This document shows, piece by piece, positions 9,601-18,452 of a stretch of DNA of 18,452 nucleotides. The stretch spans positions 1-18,452 of the forward strand of contig UZAE01013865.1 in assembly GCA_900617975.1 (NCBI GenBank), written 5' to 3'. Each line of letters starts with the position of its first letter. Position 1 is the first letter of the stretch. The translations under genes and the position numbers were made by a program. Below the pieces are notes generated by a model. It did no database searches. It was not told the origin of the DNA and saw only the letters and a list, made by a program, of their open reading frames with translations. This stretch comes from Rodentolepis nana. Lineage: Eukaryota; Platyhelminthes; Cestoda; Cyclophyllidea; Hymenolepididae.

Positions 9601-10890
9601 ATAAGTTATGCTCTCTTTTAATATTGAAAGCCTGGCGATAGAATTGCTTTAGTTCCAGATACATCGTCTAACCAGATTCTTTATCTTCCTATCGTAAAAC
9701 CGTTTCTGACTGGACGGGGTTTTCTTCACCACCATAAGGAATAAGAAAAAGAGGTAAAGTAGAGATCAAGGTGTTGCAAAATTCAAAATTAATGTATATT
9801 AAGTAAAAGTGGTTGCGTAACTTTATTTGAGTGTCTAATTAGCAATTACTGAAAAAATCGACACCTTACAAATTGACCATGCCTGACCATCAAAATGGGC
9901 ACTTGATGAAATGACACGACAAAACTCTCAACTTTGGTTACCGAGGTATTTTGAGTTATTGGGTAAATTTAATCTGAAATGCAATCGCGATACCACGCAC
10001 TTGAGCTCTGGTGAAGCTTGAAAGGGGTGATCATATTTTCAGATTCAATATGTTGGCCCTCCATCTTAACATTAATCACAGAGTCGATCATATCTCAAGT
10101 TATCTGTGATGATACTCCATAATCTCCTTAAATAGAACTTTCCATCTTTTTTTCTGAAAGAATATTTCAATTTTCGCGTTGCAAAATAAGCGAACAGGCA
10201 TGTCCAAACTAATTAGCTGCTGGGCCTCTTGCTTGAGATGGTGGAACTCTTTTCAATAGTGTGTAAATTACCAACACCAATGTTTAGGGCTGAAGAAAAA
10301 TGCTGAATATGTTTGATGAAAACATCGAAAGAAATGGAAGGTTTAAGGTTTCACTTTTTAGAGTTTAATCGAATGGGTTTCAACTTCAGAATCAGTATTT
10401 TAAATTTAAGTCGGACATAAAGCTCTTCGATTAGAGTGGTGGAAAGGCCCTATCGTGATGTAAGTTCCTTGTTAAACTTGTGACTGAGATGGCACGCCCA
10501 TCTTGTTTTGCATCTCCTGCGATAGCCCACGGGAAAAGACAATATGGCCTCATTTAGTAGACGGCCACAATGAGTACTCAGTTTGACTGATGGTCCATTC
10601 TGCGTCTATTCGTGTACTTAAGTGAAAAATTTGCTCTATTCTCCACGTTTTACCGGTTTTAATAATTAGATTTCACCTGAATAATCGGAACGTCTAAATA
10701 GTCTAATACGTTATGAAGTGTAATGGAGATCGATAAAAAGAGTTACTCATTAATACTCTTTTAGAGGTTTTGAGCCATCCCTGTTTCCATGAGTAATAAT
10801 TTTTCAAACAAAATGTTAATTTACAAAATAGTTGTTTCGTCTCATGATCAAAACTCTCTCTAGGGTGTTTTGGGCTTGTTGATTGATAAA
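9601..10890. other. Intergenic, nothing recognised
   Basis: AT-rich sequence without long open frames or recognised repeats. A somewhat GC-richer patch at about 10480-10640 might be an old element fragment, but I could not match it to a family. Confidence 0.45.
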
Positions 10891-11221
10891 CTTATTTATT
10901 TATTTATTCATTTCAAGTGATAGTTATCATTAGTCCTTTAGCTGACTTCGGGCTTCATAGAGAGGAGGAGGAACATTAAAGTGACAAAATGTCGGGAGGG
11001 GAACAGAGGAGTGATTCACAGATGTAAAAAAGTCAGGCAGGCACAAAGGCAGAGAAAAAGGAGAGGTGAGTACTGTGAAAGTAGTCAAATATGGCATACA
11101 GTGGGGTGATGGTAGTTTGAGGTCAGAAATCAACTGCCGGTTAATAGACTTTTTCGCCTTATGAGTATAGGTTGCCCAGGGTGCACCACGTGGAGGTAAG
11201 TCTGTCGCACACCCCCCCCCC
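10891..11221 (-). mobile_element. Short retroelement copy C
   Basis: Minus orientation. The 5' end is at the C run 11212-11221 and carries TTACCTCCACGTGGTGCACC. The TTTATTTATTTATT end at 10891 is the element's A-rich tail. It contains the shared 67-codon open frame at 10930-11133 (minus), starting MISDLKLPSPHC and ending YEARSQLKD. The C run of about 12 suggests slippage at the element's GGGG start. No convincing target-site duplication. Confidence 0.85.
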
Positions 11222-12261
11222 TTTAAAAAGATTAATTCATTGTTCTCAGTGTTAAGTTACCTGTTTTGGATGAATTTTTTTCATCAGAGGCATGAACTTG
11301 AGTGATTGGATTAACACTTCGTTTGTAACACCCATGATGAAAGAGTTTTCATATTTATCTTCTGAACGCAAAATCATTACATTCACTAAATTGTATTTCG
11401 TGGTGATACCGTATATGAGATTTCCATATTTTATGAGCTTAATACTTAAAACATAATTCATTTTTATTTCTTGGTTAAAAGTGATTCAATTTAATTCTTT
11501 TCATTGCTGCAAAGTTCGCGCATACTAAAAACTAATTGTTGCTCGCTACGTGGGAAGTAGTATGACCATACCTTCAAGACTGCCAAACATGAAATTTCTT
11601 TGTACAAACTTGCTATGATTTGACACTCCAAAAGTATAAATTTAGTAAACTCGCGTTAAATTAGGTAAGTTGATTCAATATCGTTTGGTTTCTCTTGATT
11701 ATGAAGAAAAAAGGAGGTTCGAAGCTCTTACACCAACCATCTTAATTGCCTAGTGAATCGAAGAGTCGCTTTTATTGTTATGTCGAACGATGAATGTCCA
11801 CTTGCTGAACAATTGCTGCTTTAAAGATAATCATCTCCCATCCAACAGTTGATAATCGTAGCATTAATGATCCAGAAAATTAAAAAAAATTAACGAAATA
11901 ATTTAATATGGCTCTAGAAATTGAAGAAAACCTTTGGGGAATCTCTCATTCCCAACTCAATAATATATTGAAAAGAAACATGGAATATTTAGCTTTTAAT
12001 TTAATTAAATAGTGCAAGATATCAATAATGTGATAGCCGTTTGAAAATCAGCCTTTTTCCTTAGTTTTTTCCGTATCGACAGTTTCATCATATTGGAAAA
12101 TTTACCTTTTGCAATTTCAGCTGCTTTCCAAAAAAACGAAAAGTTAAAATTTTAATTCCATTTTGCTGTGAGGTGTCAAAGAATAGATTGATACTTGGTC
12201 TAACGCTTATATTCATTTTGAGCAAACACTGCTTATGGATTTGATTTATTTGAAATTTCAG
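11222..12261. other. Intergenic, nothing recognised
   Basis: AT-rich, with only short open frames (longest minus 11252-11461) that show no motif. Confidence 0.45.
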
Positions 12262-12359
12262 CTAACGCCAAAGGTTGGAATTTTGAGTGTACTAGCTTTA
12301 ACGCTGTGGAGTGCACAAAGCTGACATGCCTGAACAAAGAAATCGCATGCGTACGCTGA
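12262..12359 (+). CDS. Possible terminal exon of a small cysteine-rich protein
   Basis: An acceptor-like tatttgaaatttcag precedes a frame encoding NAKGWNFECTSF, then NAVECTKLTCLNKEIACVR and TGA at 12357-12359. Four Cys in 23 residues with regular spacing looks like a secreted disulfide-rich domain. No upstream exon, signal peptide or homologue was found. The minus-strand open frame 12258-12500 covers the same bases. Chance is quite possible. Confidence 0.2.
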
Positions 12360-13047
12360 CTGACTCAAAGGTGAGGCCGTACAGGAATTAGAAGTCTTTG
12401 CTCTGTTTAATGAACCCTTCAATATATTTTTACTAACTAATCCCGAGTCAGTGACACACAGCCCAAATAATGGACCAAATAATGATAATAATTTGCTCAT
12501 TTGAGCTTAAATCTGGACTTATTGGTATAACAAACCTCTACAACGCTATGAGTTTAAGAATAAGCAAGTTTCGGGGAAAACCCCACTTTTGTATCTCGTA
12601 ATATGAAATGCGCGTTCTATTCCGTTAGCAAACAATGCTAGACACACAAATTTGAACATTTTAACACCACTTGCGGTTCAGTTGTTTACTTTCGAAAAAG
12701 GGGTATCTTTTACTTCACTTTGTGAAGTTGATAATTGAAAGCTCTAAATATTTTTATTTCATAAATACTATGCGTGCGTATTAACTGACTGTTTTATTCT
12801 GGTCAAACATATAATTAAATCGGTATAATTCTGACTATTCTCATTACCTAGTAAAACTAATACAAAATAAGAAATCTCCAGAATAAAATTGTTGATCATT
12901 GTACGTTCATAGACACTCGCATTACGTCCACCCAGCTCCTGCATTTTTTAATGAAATTAAATCCTTATCAAATTCAATAAAGCTGTACTATTTATAAAAG
13001 TACATATTTATATATGACCTTTTATTCCCTTCTAACCACTCTCCCAC
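12360..13047. other. AT-rich region ending in an acceptor-like tract at the N
   Basis: No gene seen. The last 30 bases before the N at 13048 read as a pyrimidine-rich tract with ttctaac, similar to a branch point followed by a 3' splice site. Confidence 0.35.
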
Positions 13048-13150
13048 NAAGTAGTTAACTATTTCGGAGTCAGTGGTAAGTAGTTTGTTTTTTAAACCTA
13101 TTGGTTCTTTCTTGGGTCTTTCTCTGTTGTTTTGGAGGCTCCCAGAAATT

Positions 13151-13230
13151 TGAAAGTGCGTTGGCTATCACTTTGATAGTTGATATTGTTGGAAAGTGCG
13201 TTGGGTATCACTTTGATAGTTGATATTTGA
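13151..13230. repeat. Two copies of a 40-bp unit
   Basis: The GGAAAGTGCGTTGG unit followed by TATCACTTTGATAGTTGATA occurs at 13151 and 13191 with near identity. On the minus strand this is the ITYQSDxQ part of the LINE. Confidence 0.8.
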
Positions 13231-13249
13231 GATTCGAAAGAAGTGCGTT

Positions 13250-13570
13250 TAGCTTGCAAGATGGCTTGCCATAGTGGAAGTCCGTTTAGCTTGTAAGATG
13301 GCTTGTCTTAGAACAGCATCACTTTGATAGGTGATATTTGAGATGAACTTGTCGAAAGCCATCCGTTTAGTTTGTAAGATGGCTTGCCTTAGGACAGCTG
13401 ATTGTTTAGCTTGTAAGATGGCTTGCCTTAGGACAGCTGACTGTATTGCTTGTAAGATGGCTTGCCTTAGGACAGCTGATTGTCGTTTGCTTGTAAGATG
13501 GCTTGCCTTAGGCCAGCTGATTGTCGTCTGCTTGTAAGATGACTTGCCTTAGGACAGCTGATTGTCGTCT
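13250..13570. repeat. Degenerate tandem array, 39-41 bp unit, seven copies
   Basis: Copies of TTTAGCTTGTAAGATGGCTT with CCTTAGGACAGCTGATTG are anchored at 13261, 13298, 13379, 13418, 13457, 13498 and 13539. Spacing is 39-41 except at the irregular start. On the minus strand each encodes QSAVLRQAILQAK of the LINE. On the plus strand the 39-bp part makes an artefactual 13-residue MACLRTADC repeat (13331-13537), which is not a gene. Confidence 0.85.
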
Positions 13571-13710
13571 CCAGTCTTGTACGTCTTCCGTTCTTCCAGT
13601 CTGATCAGAGGTGTTGCGAAGGGCGTCCCGCTTTCTTTTCAGTTCCTCCTTTCTTTTCAGTTCCTCAAGGTGTTTAGATCAAAACACAGCTTCCTCAAGG
13701 TGCCTAGACC

Positions 13711-13881
13711 AAAACACTCGATAGTGTTTATATTTGCCTCGGGGAATAGTTTTCTTTGCACATCTGATCATATGGGGAACACCAAAACACTCGATAGTGT
13801 TTAGTCTTGCCTCGGGGAATAACAAAACACTCGATAATGTTTAGTCTTGCCTCGGGGAATAGTAACACTCGATAGTGTTTA
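13711..13881. repeat. Four copies of a hairpin-containing unit (AAACACTcgatAGTGTTT)
   Basis: Copies are at 13711, 13784, 13824 and 13864, the last three about 40 bp apart, each followed by a version of GCCTCGGGGAAT. On the minus strand it encodes IPRGKTKHYRVFW of the LINE, so the 7-bp stem is a by-product of the codons TATCGAGTGTTT. One copy has a stem mismatch (ataatg). Confidence 0.8.
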
Positions 13882-14057
13882 GTTTTACCTCGGGGAATAG
13901 TTTAGCACATCTGATCATATTATTCGTGATATCATTGAAAAGTTTGTCAGGATGTTGGTGGAAGTTGAGGGGACTTGTCCATTGTCTAAAAGGTTAGTGA
14001 ATCTAGACCAGTCAGGCTTCTTGAAGTCCCATGATAGCTTAGTTGCACTTTCCATGT

Positions 14058-14160
14058 CATGCTTTTGCTGCCGATGGTAATACTAGCAATGACCGGTTTT
14101 GGACCAGCTCATGCTTTTGCAACCGATGGTAATACTAGCAATGACTGGTTTGTGACCAGA
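14058..14160. repeat. 52-bp duplication within LINE fragment
   Basis: CATGCTTTTGC followed by CCGATGGTAATACTAGCAAT is found at 14058 and 14110 with several substitutions between copies. A 19-bp duplication of CTGATGTCGCTTG follows near 14200-14231. Confidence 0.75.
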
Positions 14161-14305
14161 AAACCAGGATCATCAATTATTTTGCGGTGTGTGTGCTCAC
14201 TGATGTCGCTTGCATGCTACTGATGTCGCTTGAAGTCAAAAGCAAGTCAGGAGTTGTTTTGGCTCTATTGTAGAGCAAATATGTAGCAGGATCCTCATTG
14301 CTGTN

Positions 14306-14338
14306 TCATCCTTCTATATGCAACACCAGCTCAAACAG
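14306..14338 (+). other. Possible 3' end of an exon beside the N
   Basis: Immediately after the N, 11 codons read SSFYMQHQLKQ and end at CAG|gtaagg, a strong donor. Without splicing the frame stays open to TAA 14390-14392. With the acceptor-like tract before N 13048, this could be the edge of an exon hidden by the filled gap. Evidence is thin. Confidence 0.2.
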
Positions 14339-14392
14339 GTAAGGCTCTGCTATGAACTACGTCAACTGCACAAGGAATGTGCTTACAACTAA

Positions 14393-15191
14393 GATCTGCT
14401 CATATTTTCAAAATCGAATGCTTTGAATCGGTTTTAGCTGATGATTATTACTATTATTAATATTACGACTATAGACAAAGAAAAAAATCGATTTTACTAT
14501 AGAGTTAAAGGAATGAAATAATCTAATTAAGGAACAGATATCTAATGTGCCATATTTTGGAGCCGAGAGGTTAGAAGAGCAATTTGATTATACGCATCTG
14601 TTTGAGCTCTTTAAAAAAAACCTCTGGCATAAGGGAGTGAGTTGATATTTATCTTTTCACCTTAAACTATTTGGGTATCGAATGACGTAAACTCCGGCAG
14701 TTACGACAGAAAGACTAACGCCTTTCAGCACATGGTTAGGGTAGATTAAAAGCTCAAATATCACCAAGATTGCTCTGCAAAATAACGCGTTCGAATCTTT
14801 CAAAATGTCCACATTTTTCTCTTTCATTGATTTGAGTTCAAATTGTTGGATTTTCGCCTCAGGTCTTGCATGCTTTCTCTTTTTCCTCATACATATAACT
14901 TGGCAACAATTAGGCCTTTTGTTTCGGAAAAGACCGAAATATTGATTTACTATATGGCAACATTATTATTTTATAAGTCACAGGGCATATGCTCACCTAA
15001 AGCAAGCACGGACTAGTATCAATTTAGGAGATTGTGCTATTGGAGAGTAAAATGTAGGCTGCCACTCACCAGAGGTCTAAATGGTTCTCTACTACACCTT
15101 GGATGGTAGATTTATTCGCACTCTCTATAATCACCATTTGGTGTGCCAGCGACGAAATGATCAACTAGCACCCTCAACAAGTCGGAGGTCA
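14393..15191. other. Intergenic, nothing recognised
   Basis: A 77-codon open frame on the minus strand (14657-14890) starts MRKKRKHARPEAK but shows no known domain or splice context. It probably arises by chance. Confidence 0.4.
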
Positions 15192-15461
15192 TGGATTAAA
15201 ATATTATTATTATTTCAAATGGCAGGCTTTTGATATTTATCATTAGCCCTTAAACTTTGACTTCAGCTTCCCCCAAGGGTGGAGGGGAGGGGGGGGGTAC
15301 ATATATAGCAGTTAATTAATAGCAGTTCATTAGCCGTCTTCTTACTTCCCAGTATCTCTGGCTTTCCGTCGTTGACTTTAGGGCTGAATATCGAATCAGG
15401 TGGGTCTTCTCCATTTCCTCCAGTTAGAATTCCACTTGCAACTTGCCGGTATTTAGGTTGA

Positions 15462-16000
15462 AGATACAGGGTGTAACCTGGGAATTGGCAGTACTTCAGT
15501 GAAGGTACAGGATGTAACCTGGGAATTGGTAGTACTTCAGGTGGCATCCGAAATGTTAGCTTCCATAATTGTGAAAATGGCTACGGGTACAGGGTGTAAC
15601 CTGGGAATTGGTAGTACTTCAGTTTTGGCATCCGAAATGTTAGCTTCCATAATTGTGAAAATGGCTACATCACTAAATGATATGAATTGGTAGTACTTCA
15701 GTTTGTCATCCGAAATGTTTGCCCCGGTATTTAGGTAGAAGGTACAGGGTGTAACCTGAGAATTTATTTAGGTAGAAGGTACAGGGTGTAACCTGGGAAT
15801 TGGTGACTATTCAGTTTGTCATCCGAAATGTTAGCTTCCATAATTGTGAAAATGTCTACATCATAGGTTTGCAGCCGTTTTCTGTACTTGGATCTTTTTG
15901 TCCTGTGACATCCCTCCCTCTGTACGTCCACTCACTTCAGTTTGTCATCCGAAATGTTAGCTTCCATAGTTGTATTCAGTTTGTCATCCGAAATGTTAGC
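15462..16000. repeat. Imperfect tandem duplications in the endonuclease segment
   Basis: CATCCGAAATGTT recurs at 15545, 15629, 15717, 15820, 15946 and 15985. GTGTAACCTG recurs near 15471, 15512, 15594, 15750 and 15786. On the minus strand these are ANISDDKL and PGYTLY. Spacing varies (39-126 bp), so blocks of different length were copied. Confidence 0.8.
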
Positions 16001-16132
16001 TTCCATAATTGTGAGATGTCTACATCATAGGTTTGCAGCCGTTTTCTGTACTTGGATCTTTTTGTCCTGTGACATCCCTCCGTCCACTGACACTGCTGTA
16101 CTTGGACCTTTTTGTCCTGTGACATCCCTCCA

Positions 16133-16420
16133 GCATTCCACTGGAGGATCTAGATGACATTCCTTCAGCATTCCACTGGAGGATCTGAAGACGTTGGAAT
16201 CGCCCTGACGAGGGCGATTTTTCTTATAGCCTTTTTTCCCTCCAGCATTCTACTGGAGGATCTGAAGACGTTGTGATTGGCCTTAACGAGAGCAATTTCT
16301 CTTATAGCCTTTTTTAAAGCTCTGCGAGGGCGATTTTTCTTATAGCCTTTTTCAAAGCTAATAAGGGCGATTTCTCTTATAGCCTTTTTTCAATCTAATC
16401 ATAATATCTTATAGTCTTTT
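16133..16420. repeat. Repeated 5' region of copy D (QWNAG block and GGCTATAAGA block)
   Basis: GCATTCCACTGGAGGATCT occurs at 16133 and 16168, with a variant at 16245 that puts a stop into the Q-W-N-A-G motif. GGGCGATTTTTCTTATAGCC and variants occur about four to five times between 16205 and 16420. These lie at and before the start of the LINE coding region, so they may be 5'-UTR monomers. Confidence 0.75.
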
Positions 16421-16860
16421 ATCAAGCTAATTATAAAAATCGAAGTCAAATCAAATACCGAGTGATAGACTTTTTTGCCGTACGAAGATACGTTGTCCAG
16501 GGTGCACCACGTGGAGGTAAGTCTATCGCGCACCCCTGGATTAAAATATCGTCACTGCATATTCAATGTATTGCGTGACCGATTGCGCTTGTTAAAACCT
16601 GGCAAAAATTATGAGTAATACATGGCTATTTTCAGTTTACTGATCATCGGTATCGTTTTCAGTGCCGGAGATAATTATATTAAATTTTTCTTTATCTTTC
16701 ACTCAACTCTTTCTTTTATATTTGTCTAAACATCAAAATTGTGGAACTGAAGTTTGTTTGTGATATTGTGCTATTTCTAAATGCAAATTTTAAATTCTTT
16801 TGTCTGAAAGTATAAACTAATCACAGTGGCATAACCAGCATGCTCTAAATGTTACAAACA

Positions 16861-17118
16861 TTTATTTCAAATGGCAGGCGTTTTGATAGGTATCATTAGC
16901 CCTTTAGCTGACTTCGGGCTTCACAGAAAGTAGGAGGAACATCACAGTGACAAAGAGTCGAGAGGGGGGTGGGACAGAATAATGGTTCACAGATGTAAAA
17001 GAGACAAGCAGACACAAAGGAAGAGAAGTGGTTGGATATGACATACAGTGGGGTCGTGGTAGTTTTAAGTCAGAAGTCAACTGCAGGTTAACAGAATTTT
17101 TTGCCGTATGAGTATACG
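16861..17118 (-). mobile_element. Short retroelement copy E, 5'-truncated
   Basis: Minus orientation. The tail end at 16861 (TTTATTTCAAATGGCAGGCG) is intact. The sequence stops within the 5' module after GTATGAGTATACG, so the CCACGTGG part is missing. 5' truncation with an intact tail is the usual product of target-primed reverse transcription. The internal ORF is disrupted. Confidence 0.85.
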
Positions 17119-17535
17119 AACATGGAATCCCTCATGGAAACCCTTAGCAAGAGAAAGCAAGCAATTCTTAGATTTCAAAATTGGAAGAGACTAAAAGTAG
17201 TGTCATTTACCTTTTCAATTACTCTCACGACCCCCCACCCACCTCACATTACCATGGGTATCGATAACTATAATGAAATCCACTGGCAGCATATCGGCTT
17301 AATTATTTACACGAGCACATGAAAGCTGCTCGCGCTAGAATTTAATACAATCGCCAAAATCCGATTTTGCCTGATTGGATAGCACCCCAATGTGACCTTG
17401 GTAGAAATTGAATCATCTGTGCCGTAATAGGTATATGAGCGCATATTACGCTCCTCTGAACCACAAAGCCATTTCATTTTAACGCTTATTTACTTGGCGC
17501 CAAATACCCCAAGGTAAATCTGACTCTTCCATGCT
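17119..17535 (+). promoter_or_regulatory. Presumed 5' flank of the second bestrophin gene
   Basis: It lies directly upstream of the ATG at 17536. It contains the perfect palindrome TTGGCGCCAA at 17494-17503, which resembles an E2F-type site, and a short inverted repeat GAGCG/CGCTC near 17437-17453. No TATA box at a certain distance can be assigned because the transcription start is unknown. The open frame 17101-17322 begins in copy E and shows no motif. Confidence 0.3.
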
Positions 17536-17606
17536 ATGTCAATTTCCTATTTGGATGATGTCTCCGATGGAAGCGGAACATTTATCTTCCTGAAGCTATT
17601 AGCAAG
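17536..17606 (+). CDS. First coding exon of a second, tandem bestrophin gene
   Basis: ATG at 17536 starts MSISYLDDVSDGSG and FIFLKLLA, followed by AG|gtgagt. Bestrophins begin MTxxYxxxVAxxxxxxFxxLLLRW, so the M-[ST]-x-[ST]-Y start, the central Val and the FLKLLxR end all fit. Such N-terminal residues also join the calcium clasp in the family. The exon ends in phase 2 with AG, the phase needed before an A-TGG-AAA (Arg-Trp-Lys) exon such as that at 473. The next exon is not in the window, so the intron exceeds 846 bp and contains copy F. Another ATG at 17531 is in a different frame and stops early. Confidence 0.82.
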
Positions 17607-17875
17607 GTGAGTAATAATTATTTACCTTAATTGTAAATAACATAACTTTTTAATCGGATACACAAACCAAGTAGGGAAATTCATTACACACCAATTAAAA
17701 GCCAACTGGTTGAGGTAGTAGTTGAATTTTAATTGTGCAATAAAACACAAATTTCACAACGCCATTCCTTAAATTTATGGCTGTTTTTGTTAGATTATAT
17801 TTCTTATAGAACTATATAATGATATTTACGGCATTTTGTTGGCAATAATATAGCCAATATGATAGCACATAATAT

Positions 17876-18203
17876 TTATTTATTTATTTCAAATGGCAGG
17901 CGTTTTGATAGCTATCATTAGCCATTTAGCTGACTTCGGGCTTCACAGAGGGAAGGTTCATCAAAGTAGTAGAAAGTCGAGGGGCGGGGAACAGAAGAGC
18001 GATTCACAGATGTAAAAGAGGCAGACAGACATAAGGGTAGGGAAAAAGGTAAGATGAGTACTGTGGAAGGGGTCGAATATGACAAGCAGTTGGGCCATGG
18101 TATTTTGAAGTCAGAAGTCAAATGCCGGTTAATAGACTTTTTTGCCGTATGAGTATACGTTGCCCAGGGTGCACCACGTGGAGGTAAGTCTATCGCACAC
18201 CCC
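17876..18203 (-). mobile_element. Short retroelement copy F with 13-bp TSD, most complete
   Basis: 328 bp, flanked by direct repeats tagcacataatat at 17863-17875 and 18204-18216. The 5' end at 18203 reads GGGGTGTGCGATAGACTTAC, then CCACGTGG and GTATACTCATACGGC. The tail at 17876 is (AAAT)n. The 67-codon open frame at 17918-18121 (minus) starts MTSDFKIPWPNC and ends CEARSQLNG about 42 bases before the tail end. It lies in the first intron of the second bestrophin, opposite to its transcription. Confidence 0.9.
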
Positions 18204-18216
18204 TAGCACATAATAT

Positions 18217-18452
18217 AGAAATTATTATATTTTCTTAATTTTTATTTGACATTGACTCTGTTAAAACTACGACGAATAAATTAAATGGAATTTGAGAGTC
18301 AGTCACAAGGGATTAATTCCAGCAGTTTTGAATCGCGTTAGCAACCAAATGAAGCTTAAGTAAAGTTTAAAATGACTCATTTATGTTGCGTTTCGAAAAT
18401 GATCTTATTCATGAGTTAATAGATTATTTAATTTTATATAGAAATGTTAAAT
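18217..18452 (+). other. Intron sequence of second bestrophin
   Basis: AT-rich, with no exon matching the expected RWKGS segment before the window ends. Confidence 0.5.

Larger units (their letters stand above)
13049..14304 (-). mobile_element. LINE (non-LTR retrotransposon) coding fragment with many internal duplications, between two Ns
   Basis: The minus strand, read from 14304 down, gives LINE polyprotein pieces in order. These are DPATYLLYNRAKTTPDLLL and TSSDISEHTHRKIIDDPG (end of the APE-type endonuclease). Next are WDFKKPDWSRFTNLLDNG, IPRGKTKHYRVFW, KHLEELKRKRDALRNT, RRQSAVLRQAILQAK, DKFISNITYQ and FKFLGSLQNNRERPKKE (linker before reverse transcriptase). I recognise these as a Jockey-like or related LINE from memory. 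Segments are repeated several times, frames shift, and the RT domain is absent. The block sits exactly between N 13048 and N 14305. Confidence 0.8.
15205..16536 (-). mobile_element. LINE-derived retroelement copy D with 13-bp TSD and endonuclease fragment
   Basis: It is flanked by direct repeats tggattaaaatat at 15192-15204 and 16537-16549. Its 5' end (16536 inward, minus strand) is the same CCACGTGG-containing module as in the short copies, similar over roughly 95 bp. Its 3' end (15205-15270) matches their tail region GGGCTAATGAT..GCCTGCCATTTGAAAT. Between lie LINE endonuclease pieces in the same orientation: LQWNAGGMSQDKK (catalytic Asn motif), LQTYDVDIFTIMEANISDD (catalytic Glu), YYQFPGYTLYLLPKYRQVAS and GILTGG. 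No reverse transcriptase. Frames are broken and segments duplicated, so it cannot move by itself. Confidence 0.82.

Noticed and set aside
13331..13537. Open frame with repeated MACLRTADC units that could pass for a repeat protein
   Set aside because: It is the antisense of duplicated LINE codons (QSAVLRQAILQAK) whose 39-bp period happens to keep frame.
13711..13881. Regular hairpin repeats with about 40-bp spacing, resembling a CRISPR-like array
   Set aside because: The units are LINE coding sequence (GKTKHYRVFW) tandemly duplicated. Between-unit sequence is also repeated rather than unique, and the genome is eukaryotic.
15263..15547. 94-codon minus-strand open frame taken as a stand-alone gene
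   Set aside because: It contains LINE endonuclease pieces (QFPGYTLYLQPKYRQVAS) joined to the element's 3' end, so it is part of copy D.

Overview
The window is eukaryotic and AT-rich. It has spliced genes with GT-AG introns, several kinds of transposable element, low-complexity C runs and two isolated N characters (13048, 14305). There are no bacterial operons. The remnants of a mariner-type transposase and of a LINE with an APE-type endonuclease, plus an invertebrate-like bestrophin, suggest an invertebrate. My impression from the LINE and mariner motifs is an arthropod, perhaps a chelicerate or crustacean, but this is low confidence.

Left part (473-6209): a bestrophin-family anion channel gene on the plus strand, missing only its first coding exon. 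Seven exons join with matching intron phases, and exon 4791-4943 is 153 bp, the same length as the corresponding human BEST1 exon as I recall it. The neck residues and the calcium-clasp acidic segment are kept. The GxIRD and YDWIxIPLVYTQ signatures are almost erased, and a cysteine-rich insert replaces the usual second cytosolic segment. Introns carry a decayed mariner transposase (minus strand, about 2470-2902), an orphan exon-like ORF (3879-4110) and a short retroelement (4218-4587).

Middle (6210-17535): mostly gene-free sequence with repeats. A family of roughly 260-420 bp retroelements has six related copies, at 4218-4587, 9172-9590, 10891-11221, 15205-16536, 16861-17118 and 17876-18203. 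Three have clear target-site duplications of 10-13 bp. The copy at 15205-16536 has the same two ends but holds a LINE endonuclease fragment between them, in the same orientation. The short copies therefore look like non-autonomous relatives of that LINE. A second LINE block (13049-14304) lies exactly between the two N characters and is full of about 40-bp tandem duplications. It is probably a gap-fill or assembly product.

Right end (17536-17606): the first coding exon of a second bestrophin on the same strand. Its donor phase is exactly the one the first gene's exon at 473 requires. The locus is therefore a tandem bestrophin cluster, with the second gene running off the right edge and a retroelement in its first intron.
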